Positions 12,791-24,949 of a DNA stretch of 64,000 nucleotides are shown piece by piece (positions within the stretch are counted from its first letter, which is position 1; every line of letters starts with the position of its first letter). The position numbers and the translations under genes are program-made. The notes below the pieces were generated by a model that was not told the origin of the DNA, made no database searches, and saw nothing but the letters and a program-made list of their open reading frames with translations. The DNA lies in the NCBI RefSeq assembly GCF_963678635.1, contig NC_087068.1, positions 44,933,013 through 44,997,012 of the forward strand, read 5' to 3'. This DNA comes from Symsagittifera roscoffensis (taxonomy: Eukaryota; Xenacoelomorpha; Acoela; Convolutidae).

Positions 12791-13015
12791 TTCGAGTAAA
12801 ATTAGGATTTTACGGCTTGAATTTTACATAAATTAGCTGGAATTACACTGGAAGTACCGGTTTTTATCGAAACTGAAAATTTTTGTTTTTCTTATTTTTC
12901 AAAACTGTTTTTGTCGTTCGACTCAATTAATTGATTTATCAACCGACGCATTTAGATGACTGTTTGAAGTACCAGATTTTGCACGGAAAACACATAAAAA
13001 ACGAACCAAAACTCT

Positions 13016-15619
13016 CTACATTTTTCAATTGATCGGATTAAACAGGTATTTTTTCAGAAATGAAAAGTTTTTTTTTGGGGTTATATTCATTTTTTTTCAA
13101 CCAGAAAACGTTTTTAAACGGTATAAATAATTGTCTCAATCAAAGCCAAATTTGAGGTACCACTTAAAAAATTGAAACTTGTTTTTATACGTTAGAGTCA
13201 TTTTTTTAGCTAGCGAGTCGCGTTACTTTTTTTCTCCAGTATATTGAACAGCCTCAAATTTCTGTTCGAGTTGCGCACCATGAGCCGCATAATACTGAAA
13301 AATAGGTAGAGATGGTTTCATCTATAGTTAAATCATCTTTGGTAGTACGTTGTTCAACTTCGTCAAAAGCGTCTGCCGATAAAGCTTTTAACAAATTTTT
13401 TGGGTAACGAGTTAAAATCCTGAAATAATTCTGACCTTGAGACTGAATTTAAGTTGAAATTACTTGAAATCTTAAAATTGCTTTTAAATTGTCAAAAGAT
13501 CAAAAAAATAACGACCTCGCTTTTTGAGAGGTCAATTTTTTTGAAAATAACTTCAAGTCCTTAACTTCAAAACGAAATTTAATCAGCAGCGAGTTGACAT
13601 GCAGTGTTTCAAAAGAAAAAAAAACTCATAAATCGCCGACGAAAAGTCAGACGCGAAATTTAAAAGAAGTTTTTCTTATAAATTTCAGCGTGAAAGTCAG
13701 AATTGTTTCAGATTTTTAAGAGGTCCAAAAATTTTGTCAAAAGGTACAGTCCCATTTGTGAAAATTTTAACATTTCGCGTTGTCAGAAAAGAACTAGTCG
13801 TTTGTACGAACTGTAATTTGACAGAAATAAGTTCAATTGGAATCCGCATATATGATTGTGTTGTGATATGAAGGTTGACGAAAATATAAAATGAAACCTA
13901 AAGAAATTTGTACGCATCACATTAAAGCACCCTGGCAGCTTTTCAGTGTTTCATACAAAGTTGTAATTCAAAGATCCTCTACATTTTTCAATTGATCAGA
14001 TCGAACATGTAAGTTTTCAGAAATGAAAGAATTTTTTTTTGGGTTATTTTCGCCTTTTTCAACCAGAGAACGTTTTTAAACGGTATGAATTATTGTCTCA
14101 ATCAAAGCCAAGTTCAAGGTACCACTTAAAAAATTGAAACTTGTTTTTATACGTTAGAGTCATTTTTTTAGCTAGCGAGTCGCGTTACTTTTTTTCTCCA
14201 GTATATTGAACAGCCTCAAATTTCTGTTCGAGTTGCGCACCATGAGCCGCATAATACTGAAAAATAGGTAGAGATGGTTTCATCTATAGTTAAATCATCT
14301 TTGGTAGTACGTTGTTCAACTTCGTCAAAAGCGTCTGCCGATAAAGCTTTTAACAAATTTTTTGGGTAACGAGTTAAAATCCTGAAATAATTCTGACCTT
14401 GAGACTGAATTTAAGTTGAAATTACTTGAAATCTTAAAATTGCTTTTAAATTGTCAAAAGATCAAAAAAATAACGACTTCGCTTTTTGAGAGGTCAATTT
14501 TTTTGAAAATAACTTCAAGTCCTTAACTTCAAAACGAAATTTAATCAGCAGCGAGTTGACATGCAGTGTTTCAAAAGAAAAAAAAACACATAAATCGCCG
14601 ACGAAAAGTCAGACGCGAAATTTAAAAGAAGTTTTTCTTATAAATTTCAGCGTGAAAGTCAGAATTGTTTCAGATTTTTAAGAGGTCCAAAAATTTTGTC
14701 AAAAGGTACAGTCCCATTTGTGAAAATTTTAACATTTCGCGTTGTCAGAAAAGAACTAGTCGTTTGTACGAACTGTAATTTGACAGAAATAAGTTCAATT
14801 GGAATCCGCATATATGATTGTGTTGTGATATGAAGGTTGACGAAAATATAAAATGAAACCTAAAGAAATTTGTACGCATCACATTAAAGCACCCTGGCAG
14901 CTTTTCAGTGTTTCATACAAAGTTGTAATTCAAAGGTCCTCTACATTTTTCAATTGATCAGATCGAACATGTAAGTTTTCAGAAATGAAAGAAATTTTTT
15001 TTGGGTTATTTTCGCCTTTTTCAACCAGAGAACGTTTTTAAACGGTATGAATTATTGTCTCAATCAAAGCCAAGTTCAAGGTACCACTTATAAACTTGAA
15101 AACGATTTTCATATGTGTAACTAATTTTTTTAGTTAGCTAGTTGCGTTACGTTTTTCTCCAGTATATTGAACAAGCACAAAATTTTGTTCGAATTGGGCA
15201 CCATGAGTTGCATAATCCTAAAAAATAGGTGGAGATGGTTTCATCTATAATTACATCATGTTTGGCAGTACGTTGTTCAACTTCGTCAAAAGTGTCTGCT
15301 GACATAGCTTTAAGCAAATTAATTGGACAACATATTAAATTTGTAAAAATTTGTCATATTTGAAAATTTGTGAAAAATTCTGACCTTAGGACTGAATTAA
15401 AAAAATATTAATTTTTAAAATAGCTTTTGATTTGTTAAAAAATCAAATCAAAATGATTGTGATTTTTGAGAGGTCAGTTTTATGAAATTATTTTCAAGCA
15501 TTTGACTTCAAAACAAGTTTCATTCAGCAGCGATCTGACATGCAATTTTTCAGTAGAAAAGAACACATAACTTGCGGACGAAAAATCAAACGCGAAATTT
15601 CAGAGAATCGTTTCTTATG
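13016..15619 (+). repeat. 0.96-kb tandem repeat array (three units)
   Basis: Units begin at TCTACATTTTTCAATTGATC near 13016, 13979 and 14939, periods of about 963 and 960 bases. Units 1 and 2 are nearly identical. Unit 3 starts like them but from about 15090 becomes clearly diverged (GTTAGCTAGTTGCG instead of GCTAGCGAGTCGCG), and it matches the block at 18977-19650 much better. No ORF is present. The plus-strand LTR at 15620 follows directly, so the retroelement either inserted into, or was co-amplified with, this repeat. Confidence 0.85.
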
Positions 15620-16389
15620 TGACATTCGACCAAAATGGCTTGAAGTGTATATCATCAACGAATTTTATTTGGAGCAGTTTAAGGAGAAAATTGGCTATTT
15701 TTAGAGATAAGTGATGTTAATCGTTCCATTGAAAGTATTAGGAGTGGTCAGTTTGAAATGACGAAAAGATTTTTTAAAATTTGTTTGAAAATGAAGACAC
15801 GTCACGACCTTCGCAGAATCGCAGAAGAAGACCTTAATAGTAGAACACTCCGAGTTGTAACAATTGTGCAGCTACAACCATTACAATGCAAATCTCGAGA
15901 ATAAAGAGGGCTATTGGGTGGAGTTTGCTACCCTTCCTGGTCGTCAAGAAGACAGCTCTTTGACCGGATTTGAGAGTCAGGGTCACGGGAAAAGACTGTA
16001 AACTGGTTTTTAACAATTTTTAGCTTCCTGGATTGTCCTGAATTGAATTAAAAAACCTGAAGTTCGTTTTCGGACGATGCGAAACTGGGAACTGAGGTAA
16101 AGGGTTTATCCACCTCCGATGGATATGATGATTTTTATCTTTTCAACAAAAACAATTGTAATATGATAATTAAGTAGAAGCATTTTTTGTAGGAGTGGCC
16201 TTGTAGTCTGGGGATAGTATGAGCTCACTAACTTGCATATAACTAAGGAAATTTGCGCATTTTGGCCGATAGCCTTCAAGTAGTAACGACTGTGTCAACC
16301 CGTTGTTAATAGACCACACACTGAACTGGCTTTGGTAGAGACGTTTAAAAGCATGTAAAGCTGTGTTTAGACGCTAGCCAGTCGTTTTA
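15620..16389 (+). repeat. LTR of the plus-strand sister element, unit 1
   Basis: It begins TGACATTCGACC, like the minus-strand LTRs. Collinear blocks include ACACTCCGAGTTG, CTTCCTGGATTG, CCGATGGATATGATGATTTTTATC, GTCTGGGGATAGTATGAG and AACTGGCTTTGGTAGAGACG. It is diverged from that family along its whole length. The last ~60 LTR bases and the primer-binding region are missing: after AGTCGTTTTA the sequence passes directly to leader sequence (TTTTTTTAACATCATG). Confidence 0.75.
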
Positions 16390-17394
16390 GGAATAACTTT
16401 TTTTAACATCATGATTAGCAGACCTATTAAAGAAGTATTCAGGACCGAGCGGATGCTCTAAATAAGGCCCTTAACTAAGAGCCGGAAGGGTGGTTCGGAA
16501 CGCGGGAGCCTTCCGGATTCCCCGATTTAGTTTTTTAACCGAGTTAAGACCAAAAAATCACGTATCATGAAGGTTCCCGTCGTTCTTTGGGCAGTATATG
16601 ACCAAAAAAACTTGAAGATATACAAGAAACCAAACAAAAAGTAGTATACAAGCTAAGAAAAAACCAAAAACAAAAAAAACGAAAAAATCAAAAACAAAAA
16701 CTATATATAAATTCAGTAGAAATCATCCCCACAGACAAGATGTGATCCGAACCTCAAGTTTGTTGTTGTTAGATATATAGTTAGGACAGGCCTTTATATC
16801 AAACAGGATCTTTAAGATCAAAATTGTGGCCTTTTTCTGGCGCCTCTACTGTAGGGTTGTTAGAGTCTTTGTCTTTGTTCACGTTGATGCTAGTATGCAC
16901 TCAAACCGGAAAGGTCATGGGATTAGAGCGAAAAAGTGGTCCAGCAAGCAGTGCAAGTAGCAGCAGGAAGGGTATCAAGGACAACAGCAACCGACAGTAA
17001 AACGATACAGTAAAACAGTACAGATAAAACGATATCAATCGGTGGGGGGCTCGACCGTGACGGTTCGGATGTTGAACAGACCCGGAGGGGTATAATACTA
17101 TTGGTACTACTATTTCTTTTACCAGTATTCTTACTCCTATACCGTTTCTCAATCAAATAGATTGTAAACAGACCTATTGATATTTAGAGTCATAAAAGTG
17201 ATATTTTGATCCCCCCAAAAATCACGACTTTTGAGATATCGATTTTTTTTAAACAAAAATGGGCTAATTTTGTGAGTTACTTTGTAACTGGACTAATATA
17301 ACAAGAAGAAATAGTTGTGTCTAGTTTGGACGTGGTTGGAACTAATTGGGTAACGAAATGCGATTTTTCGGAATTTTTGAGTTTGTGCGATAGG
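16390..17394 (+). other. 5' leader of the sister element, unit 1
   Basis: This is the reverse complement of the leader at 54940-56010. Shared landmarks are GAGCGGATGCTCT, CGCGGGAGCCTTCCGGATTC, a poly-A-rich stretch, GTTGTTAGATATATAG, CCCGGAGGGGTATAATACT and TTTTGATCCCCCC. It is noncoding. It stops at about 17394, where the sequence jumps to the macro-domain end of pol, so gag and nearly all of pol are missing. Confidence 0.75.
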
Positions 17395-17802
17395 ATATGT
17401 GCGTTAATTTTCACCTCGAATATGAGTCTTAGAACAGCATTAGCAGCAAACTTCAGGAGAGAATACTAAAACATAGAGTTTTTTACGGAAGCAAAGACCA
17501 GGAATAGGGGGTGTAGCAGCTTTGCCACTAGCTGCTTCGCAGACACCAGGGAAAAATTTAAGCTTCTTGGTGACAGAACAAAGGAGAAGCAGCATGTGGA
17601 CCCTGAAGTTTTTGTTTTGTCCCCGACAAGACTAGGAGATTTCCTAGTGAAGAGGGGAGTGAAAGAACTCTCGCTTCCGGTGTATCGCCCAAACAAAGGA
17701 CGAATGTATCCTCGGCAGCTGTACGCGCTGGTGCATGTAACCTTTTAGGATACCAACATAGAAGTATATCAACATAAGAAACTTTATTTAAGTGTAGGCT
17801 GA
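17395..17802 (+). pseudogene. Macro-domain end of pol, sister element unit 1
   Basis: The translation in changing frames follows the macro domain of copy C: MSLRTALAANFRREY, then KQHVDPE, RLGDFLVKRGVKELSLPVY, and a C-terminal LYLSVG stop at 17800-17802. It is broken by an in-frame TAA after RREY and by frameshifts around the GIGG loop, so no protein is expected. It is valuable because it shows the macro domain was already in pol before the plus- and minus-strand families separated. Confidence 0.7.
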
Positions 17803-18170
17803 CTGTAGTTGGAGTCTAGGATGTGTTATTTGTTCTGTTATTATGTTTTTAGGATCTTGGGTTTGAGAGGGTTAGTAATCACGATTGCTCAAACAAAAGT
17901 TCTAGGAATAGGTACAAAGTGTGGACTGTCCACCCTTAGATCAAGTTCCACAATTTTAGACTGAATTGAATTTATTATATCCTAAAATCAAAACCTTTTT
18001 TATCTGACTGTTTTTAAATACCTTTTAAAATGAATTTGGAGCAATGATGACAGATGTGATAGTCGTGACCTTGTTTCTAGATCCTGATTGATCAATTCAA
18101 TCATTGAAGTTCAACCAACCGGTTGCGAATCAATTTAATTTATCGAATTCCATAAACCAAACGAACTAGA

Positions 18171-18521
18171 ATAGACAATCATGATGAACTGATGGGTTTA
18201 GCCGAGGTTTACATGGGGCCAGTCGTAGACGAGCTCTATCTTAAGCTACTGGAAAGAGACTACGCCCAGTATGACCCAAAGATAGTCATGTTGACGGCTG
18301 CTCTGACGAACATTATAGGGCATGACAACCGTGGGGACCGCCCCAGGGAAGTCTTGCTGATGGCAGCTTGGGGCGAGTACGGAGTACTGGACCGCCCAAG
18401 TTTGCGGGTTATAAGATGGAGAAAAGGAGTGCTCTCTGGAAGCGACTTGGAGCACGAACCCGGGGTTGGTACCACTAGGACGTTCCAGCCTGGAGAGATG
18501 CCTCTCCCAACCAGGAATTGA
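18171..18521 (+). pseudogene. N-terminal part of ORF2, sister element unit 1
   Basis: This encodes GLAEVYMGPVVDELYLKLLERDY...GHDNRGDRPREVLLMAAWGEYGVLD, plainly homologous to residues 1-115 of minus-strand ORF2. The ancestral start lies at 18171 but is ATA instead of ATG. The first in-frame ATG is 18192, seven codons later. The frame stops after PLPTRN at 18521 because of a frameshift, and HQEMSSEAAL continues in another frame from about 18547. A spacer (17803-18170) separates it from pol. The spacer has lost the pentamer microsatellite but keeps the dinucleotide-rich character. Confidence 0.7.
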
Positions 18522-18709
18522 ACAGTAGGCATCAAGTTTTCCATCAAGAAATGAGTAGCGAGGCTGCCTTGTTTAGCTCACAGTTGAAAGTTTCAGTGCC
18601 AGTCAAGAGAGCCAGAGTAGAAAAGAAGAAAAGACAAAGGACGAGTTGGACCAAGTGAGAAAAACCTTGACCAGAACTGAAGAGGACAGCGATATGTGGA
18701 GGAGAATAG

Positions 18710-18841
18710 ACCACACACTGAACTGGCTTTGGTAGAGACGTTTAAAAGCATGTGAAGCTGTGTTTAGACGCTAGCCAGACGTTTTAGGACCTAACTTTTT
18801 TTAACATCATGATTAGCAGACCTATTAAAGAAGTATTCAGG
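18710..18841 (+). repeat. Truncated LTR-leader stub at the array junction
   Basis: It starts at AGACCACACACTG, like the 3' part of the LTR at 16312, runs through AGCCAGACGTTTTAGGACC into TTTTTTTAACATC, and stops at TATTCAGG, where 0.96-kb repeat sequence (ATCCGCATATATG) resumes. It marks the seam of the 4.03-kb duplication. Confidence 0.75.
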
Positions 18842-19657
18842 ATCCGCATATATGATTGTGTTGTGATATGAAGGTTGACGAAAATATAAAATGAAACCTA
18901 AAGAAATTTGTACGCATCACATTAAAGCACCCTGGCAGCTTTTCAGTGTTTCATACAAAGTTGTAATTCAAAGATCCTCTACATTTTTCAATTGATCAGA
19001 TCGAACATGTGAGTTTTCAGAAATGAAAGAAATTTTTTTTGGGTTATTTTTGCCTTTTTCAACCAGAGAACGTTTCTAAACGGTATGAATTATTGTCTCA
19101 ATCAAAGCCAAGTTCAACGTACCACTTAAAAACTTGAAAACGATTTTCATATGTGTAACTAATTTTTTTAGTTAGCTAGTTGCGTTACGTTTTTCTCCAG
19201 TATATTGAACAAGCACAAAATTTTGTTCGAATTGTGCACCATGAGTTGCATAATCCTAAAAAATAGGTGGAGATGGTTTCATCTATAATTACATCATGTT
19301 TGGCAGTACGTTGTTCAACTTCGTCAAAAGTGTCTGCTGACATAGCTTTAAGCAAATTAATTGGACAACATATTAAATTTGTAAAAATTCGTCATATTTG
19401 AAAATTTGTGAAAAATTCTGACCTTAGGACTGAATTTAAAAAATATGAATTTTTAAAATAGCTTTTGATTTGTTAAAAAATCAAATAAAAATGATTGTGC
19501 TTTTTGAGAGGTCAGTTTTATGAAATTATTTTCAAGCATTTTACTTCAAAACAAGTTTCATTCAGCAGCGATCTGACATGCAATTTTTCAGTAGAAAAGA
19601 ACACATAACTTGCGGACGAAAAATCAAACGCGAAATTTCAGAGAATCGTTTCTTATG
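18842..19657 (+). repeat. Partial 0.96-kb repeat unit inside the array
   Basis: Matches 14804-15619 almost base for base, including the diverged unit-3 portion, and leads into the second LTR in the same way. It is part of the 4.03-kb tandem duplication rather than an independent insertion. Confidence 0.85.
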
Positions 19658-20419
19658 TGACATTCGACCAAAATGGCTTGAAGTTTATATCATCAACGAA
19701 TTTTATTTGGAGCAGTTTAAGGAGAAAATTGGCTATTTCAAAGATAAGTGATGTTAATCGTTCCATTGAAAGTATTAGGAGTGGTCAGTTTGTAATGACG
19801 AAAAGATTTTTTTAAATTTGTTTGAAAATGAAGACACGTCACGACCTTCGCAGAATCGCAGAAGAAGACCTTAATAGTAGAACACTCCGAGTTGTAACAA
19901 TTGTGCAGCTACAACCATTACAATGCAAATCTCGAGAATAAAGAGGGCTATTGGGTGGAGTTTGCTGGTCGTCAAGAAGACAGCTCTTTGACCGGATTTG
20001 AGAGTCAGGGTCACGGGATAAGACTGTAAACTGGTTTTTAACAATTTTTAGCTTCCTGGATTGTCCTGAATTGAATTAAAAAACCTTAAGTTCGTTTTCG
20101 GACGATGCGAAACTGGGAACTGAGGTAAAGGGTTTATCCACCTCCGATGGATATGATGATTTTTATCTTTTGAACAAAAACAATTGTAATATGATAATAA
20201 AGTAGAAGCAATTTTTGTAGGAGTGACCTTGTAGTCTGGGGATAGTATGAGCTCACTAACTTGCATATAACTAAGGAAATTTGCGCATTTTGGCCGATAG
20301 CCTTCAAGTAGTAACGACTGTGTCAACCCGTTGTTAATAGACCACACACTGAACTGGCTTTGGTAGAGACGTTTAAAAGCATGTGAAGCTGTGTTTAGAC
20401 GCTAGCCAGTCGTTTTAGG
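19658..20419 (+). repeat. LTR of the sister element, unit 2
   Basis: Copy of 15620-16389 with an 8-bp deletion (ACCCTTCC lost near 19966) and scattered substitutions. It has the same start (TGACATTCGACC) and the same loss of the 3' terminus and primer-binding site. Confidence 0.75.
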
Positions 20420-21424
20420 ACCTAACTTTTTTTAACATCATGATTAGCAGACCTATTAAAGAAGTATTCAGGACCGAGCGGATGCTCTAAATAAGGCCCT
20501 TAACTAAGAGCCGGAAGGGTGGTTCGGAACGCGGGAGCCTTCCGGATTCCCCGATTTAGTTTTTTAACCGAGTTAAGACCAAAAAATCACGTATCATGAA
20601 GGTTCCCGTCGTTCTTTGGGCAGTATATGACCAAAAAAACTTGAAGATATACAAGAAACCAAACAAAAAGTAGTATACAAGCTAAGAAAAAACCAAAAAC
20701 AAAAAAAAACGAAAAAATCAAAAACAAAAACTATATATAAATTAAGTAGAAATCATTCCCACAGACAGGATGTGATCCGAACCTCAAGTTTATTGTTGTT
20801 AGATATATAGTTAAGACAGGCCTTTATATCAAACAGGATCGTTAAGATCAAAATTGTGGCCTTTTTCTGGCGCCTCTACTGTAGGGTTGTTAGAGTCTTT
20901 GTCTTTGTTCACGTTGATGCTAGTTTGCACTCAAACCGGAAAGGTCATGGGATTAGAGCGAAAAAGTGGTCCGGCAAGCAGTGCAAGTAGCAGCAGGAAG
21001 GGTATCAAGGACAACAGCAACCGACAGTAAAACGATACTGAAAAACAGTACAGATAAAACGATATCAATCGGTGGGGGGCTCGACCGTGACGGTTCGGAT
21101 GTTGAACAGACCCGGAGGGGTATAATACTATTGGTACTACTATTTCTTTTACCAGTATTCTTACTCCTATACCGTTTCTCAATCAAATAGATTGTAAACG
21201 GACCTATTTATATTTAGAGTCATAAAAGTGATATTTTGATCCCCCCAAAAATCACGACTTTTGAGATATCGATTTTTTTTAAACAAAAAAGGGCTAATTT
21301 TGTGAGTTACTTTGTAACTGGACTAATATAACTAGAAGAAATAGTTGAGTCTAGTTTGGACGTGGTTGGAACTAATTGGGTAACGAAATGCGATTTTTCG
21401 GAATTTTTGAGTTTGTGCGATAGG
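20420..21424 (+). other. 5' leader of the sister element, unit 2
   Basis: Near-identical copy of 16390-17394. Noncoding; carries the same GGAGCCTTCCGGATTCCC and CCCGGAGGGG motifs. Ends at the same fusion with the macro-domain tail. Confidence 0.75.
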
Positions 21425-21832
21425 ATATGTGCGTTAATTTTCACCTCGAATATGAGTCTTAGAACAGCATTAGCAGCAAACTTCAGGAGAGAATACTAAA
21501 ACATAGAGTTTTTTACGGAAGCAAAGACTAGGAATAGGGGGTGTAGCAGCTTTGCCACTAGCTGCTTCGCAGACACCAGGGAAAAATTTTAGCTTCTTGG
21601 TGACAGAACAAAGGAGAAGCAGCATGTGGACCCTGAAGTTTTTGTTTTGTCCCCGACAAGACTAGGAGATTTCCTAGTGAAGAGGGGAGTGAAAGAACTC
21701 TCGCTTCCGGTGTATCGCCCAAACAAAGGACGAATGTATCCTCGGCAGCTGTACGCGCTGGTGCATGTAACCTTTTAGGATACCAACATAGAAGTATATC
21801 AACATAAGAAACTTTATTTAAGTGTAGGCTGA
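21425..21832 (+). pseudogene. Macro-domain end of pol, sister element unit 2
   Basis: Duplicate of 17395-17802 with the same inactivating stop after RREY and the same frameshifts, so the damage predates the tandem amplification. Confidence 0.7.
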
Positions 21833-22200
21833 CTGTAGTTGGAGTCTAGGATGTGTTATTTGTTCTGTTATTATGTTTTTAGGATCTTGGGTTTGAGAGG
21901 GTTAGTAATCACGATTGCTCAAACTAAAGTTCTAGGAATAGGTACAAAGTGTGGACTGTCCACCCTTAGATCAAGTTCCACAATTTTAGACTGAATTGAA
22001 TTTATTATATCCTAAAATCAAAATCTTTTTTATCTGACTGTTTTTAAATACCTTTTAAAAAGAATTTGGAGCAATGATGACAGATGTGATAGTCGTGACC
22101 TTGTTTCTAGATCCTGATTGATCAATTCAATCATTGAAGTTCAACCAACCGGTTGCGAATCAATTTAATTTATCGAATTCCATAAACCAAACGAACTAGA

Positions 22201-22551
22201 ATAGACGATCATGATGAACTGATGGGATTAGCCGAGGTTTACATGGGGCCAGTCGTAGACGAGCTCTATCTTAAGCTACTGGAAAGAGACTACGCCCAGT
22301 ATGACCCAAAGATAGTCATGTTGACGGCTGCTCTTACGAACATTATAGGGCATGACAACCGTGGGGACCGCCCCAGGGAAGTCTTGCTGATGGCAGCTTG
22401 GGGCGAGTACGGAGTACTGGACCGCCCAAGTTTGCGGGTTATAAGATGGAGAAAAAGAGTGCTCTCTGGAAGCGACTTGGAGCACGAACCCGGGGTTGGT
22501 ACCACTAGGACGTTCCAGCCTGGAGAGATGCCTCTCCCAACCAGGAATTGA
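22201..22551 (+). pseudogene. N-terminal part of ORF2, sister element unit 2
   Basis: Duplicate of 18171-18521 with ATA at the ancestral start and a first in-frame ATG at 22222. The 109-codon open frame ends at the same place. Its immediate downstream sequence (to 22737) is cut by the start of unit 3. Confidence 0.7.
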
Positions 22552-22737
22552 AGAGTAGGCATCAAGTTTTCCATCAAGAAATGAGTAGCGAGGCTGCCTT
22601 GTTTAGCTCACAGTTGAAAGTTGCAGTGCCAGTCAAGAGAGCCAGAGTAGAAAAGAAGAAAAGACAAAGGACGAGTTGGACCAAGTGAGAAAAACCTTGA
22701 CCAGAACTGAAGAGGACAGCGATATGTGGAGGAGAAT

Positions 22738-23822
22738 AGACCACACACTGAACTGGCTTTGGTAGAGACGTTTAAAAGCATGTGAAGCTGTGTTTAGACG
22801 CTAGCCAGTCGTTTTAGGATCTAACTTTTTTTAACATCATGATTAGCAGACCTATTAAAGAAGTATTCAGGACCGAGCGGATGCTCTAAATAAGGCCCTC
22901 TACTAAAAGCCGGAAGGGTGGTTCGGAACGCGGGAGCCTTCCGGATTCCCCGATTTAGTTTTTTAACCGAGTTAAGACCAAAAAATCACGTATCATGAAG
23001 GTTCCCGTCGTTCTTTGGGCAGTATATGACCAAAAAAACTTGAAGATATACAAGAAACCAAACAAAAAGTAGTATACAAGCTAAGAAAAAACCAAAAACA
23101 AAAAAAACGAAAAAATCAAAAACAAAAACTATATATAAATTAAGTAGAAATCATCCCCACAGACAGGATGTGATCCGAACCTCAAGTTTATTGTTGTTAG
23201 ATATATAGTTAAGACAGGCCTTTATATCAAACAGGATCGTTAAGATCAAAATTGTGGCCTTTTTCTGGCGCCTCTACTGTAGGGTTGTTAGAGTCTTTGT
23301 CTTTGTTCACGTTGATGCTAGTTTGCACTCAAACCGGAAAGGTCATGGGATTAGAGCGAAAAAGTGGTCCGGCAAGCAGTGCAAGTAGCAGCAGGAAGGG
23401 TATCAAGGACAACAGCAACCGACAGTAAAACGATACTGAAAAACAGTACAGATAAAACGATATCAATCGGTGGGGGGCTCGACCGTGACGGTTCGGATTT
23501 TGAACAGACCCGGAGGGGTATAATACTATTGGTACTACTATTTCTTTTACCAGTATTCTTACTCCTATACCGTTTCTCAATCAAATAGATTGTAAACGGA
23601 CCTATTTATATTTAGAGTCATAAAAGTGATATTTTGATCCCCCCAAAAATCACGACTTTTGAGATATCGATTTTTTTTAAACAAAAAAGGGCTAATTTTG
23701 TGAGTTACTTTGTAACTGGACTAATATAACTAGAAGAAATAGTTGAGTCTAGTTTGGACGTGGTTGGAACTAATTGGGTAACGAAATGCGATTTTTCGGA
23801 ATTTTTGAGTTTGTGCGATAGG
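22738..23822 (+). other. Partial LTR and leader of the sister element, unit 3
   Basis: Only the last ~80 bases of the LTR remnant are present (AGACCACACACTG to GTCGTTTTA near 22817), followed by the full leader as in the other units. The LTR was already truncated when this unit arose by tandem duplication. Confidence 0.75.
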
Positions 23823-24230
23823 ATATGTGCGTTAATTTTCACCTCGAATATGAGTCTTAGAACAGCATTAGCAGCAAACTTCAGGAGAGAATACTAAAAC
23901 ATAGAGTTTTTTACGGAAGCAAAGACCAGGAATAGGGGGTGTAGCAGCTTTGCCACTAGCTGCTTCGCAGACACCAGGGAAAAATTTAAGCTTCTTGGTG
24001 ACAGAACAAAGGAGAAGCAGCATGTGGACCCTGAAGTTTTTGTTTTGTCCCCGACAAGACTAGGAGATTTCCTAGTGAAGAGGGGAGTGAAAGAACTCTC
24101 GCTTCCGGTGTATCGCCCAAACAAAGGACGAATGTATCCTCGGCAGCTGTACGCGCTGGTGCATGTAACCTTTTAGGATACCAACATAGAAGTATATCAA
24201 CATAAGAAACTTTATTTAAGTGTAGGCTGA
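23823..24230 (+). pseudogene. Macro-domain end of pol, sister element unit 3
   Basis: Third near-identical copy of the broken macro-domain segment, with the same stop and frameshifts as unit 1. Confidence 0.7.
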
Positions 24231-24598
24231 CTGTAGTTGGAGTCTAGGATGTGTTATTTGTTCTGTTATTATGTTTTTAGGATCTTGGGTTTGAGAGGGT
24301 TAGTAATCACGATTGCTCAAACTAAAGTTCTAGGAATAGGTACAAAGTGTGGACTGTCCACCCTTAGATCAAGTTCCACAATTTTAGACTGAATTGAATT
24401 TATTATATCCTAAAATCAAAATCTTTTTTATCTGACTGTTTTTAAATACCTTTTAAAAAGAATTTGGAGCAATGATGACAGATGTGATAGTCGTGACCTT
24501 GTTTCTAGATCCTGATTGATCAATTCAATCATTGAAGTTCAACCAACCGGTTGCGAATCAATTTAATTTATCGAATTCCATAAACCAAACGAACTAGA

Positions 24599-24949
24599 AT
24601 AGACGATCATGATGAACTGATGGGATTAGCCGAGGTTTACATGGGGCCAGTCGTAGACGAGCTCTATCTTAAGCTACTGGAAAGAGACTACGCCCAGTAT
24701 GACCCAAAGATAGTCATGTTGACGGCTGCTCTTACGAACATTATAGGGCATGACAACCGTGGGGACCGCCCCAGGGAAGTCTTGCTGATGGCAGCTTGGG
24801 GCGAGTACGGAGTACTGGACCGCCCAAGTTTGCGGGTTATAAGATGGAGAAAAAGAGTGCTCTCTGGAAGCGACTTGGAGCACGAACCCGGGGTTGGTAC
24901 CACTAGGACGTTCCAGCCTGGAGAGATGCCTCTCCCAACCAGGAATTGA
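24599..24949 (+). pseudogene. N-terminal part of ORF2, sister element unit 3
   Basis: Third copy, with ATA at 24599 and first ATG at 24620. Unlike units 1 and 2, the sequence beyond the 109-codon frame is not interrupted by the array seam and continues into 24950-26430, so this unit shows what followed the N-terminal block of ORF2 in the sister family. Confidence 0.7.

Larger units (their letters stand above)
6522..13015. other. AT-rich noncoding DNA made largely of an old duplication
   Basis: No ORF here has a recognisable protein, and the short open frames are not shared between the repeated halves. Adenine and thymine runs dominate. The main structure is two diverged copies of a ~3-kb unit, listed separately. 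I see nothing else I can name at 9861-10499 or 12791-13015. Confidence 0.6.

Noticed and set aside
13016-15619. CRISPR-like or short-spacer array
   Set aside because: The period is about 960 bases with no short repeat-spacer structure, and the context is eukaryotic.
17380-17400. Splice junction at the leader-to-macro fusion
   Set aside because: The aligned part of the composite leader shows no clear GT donor at that point; kept only as a hypothesis in the findings.
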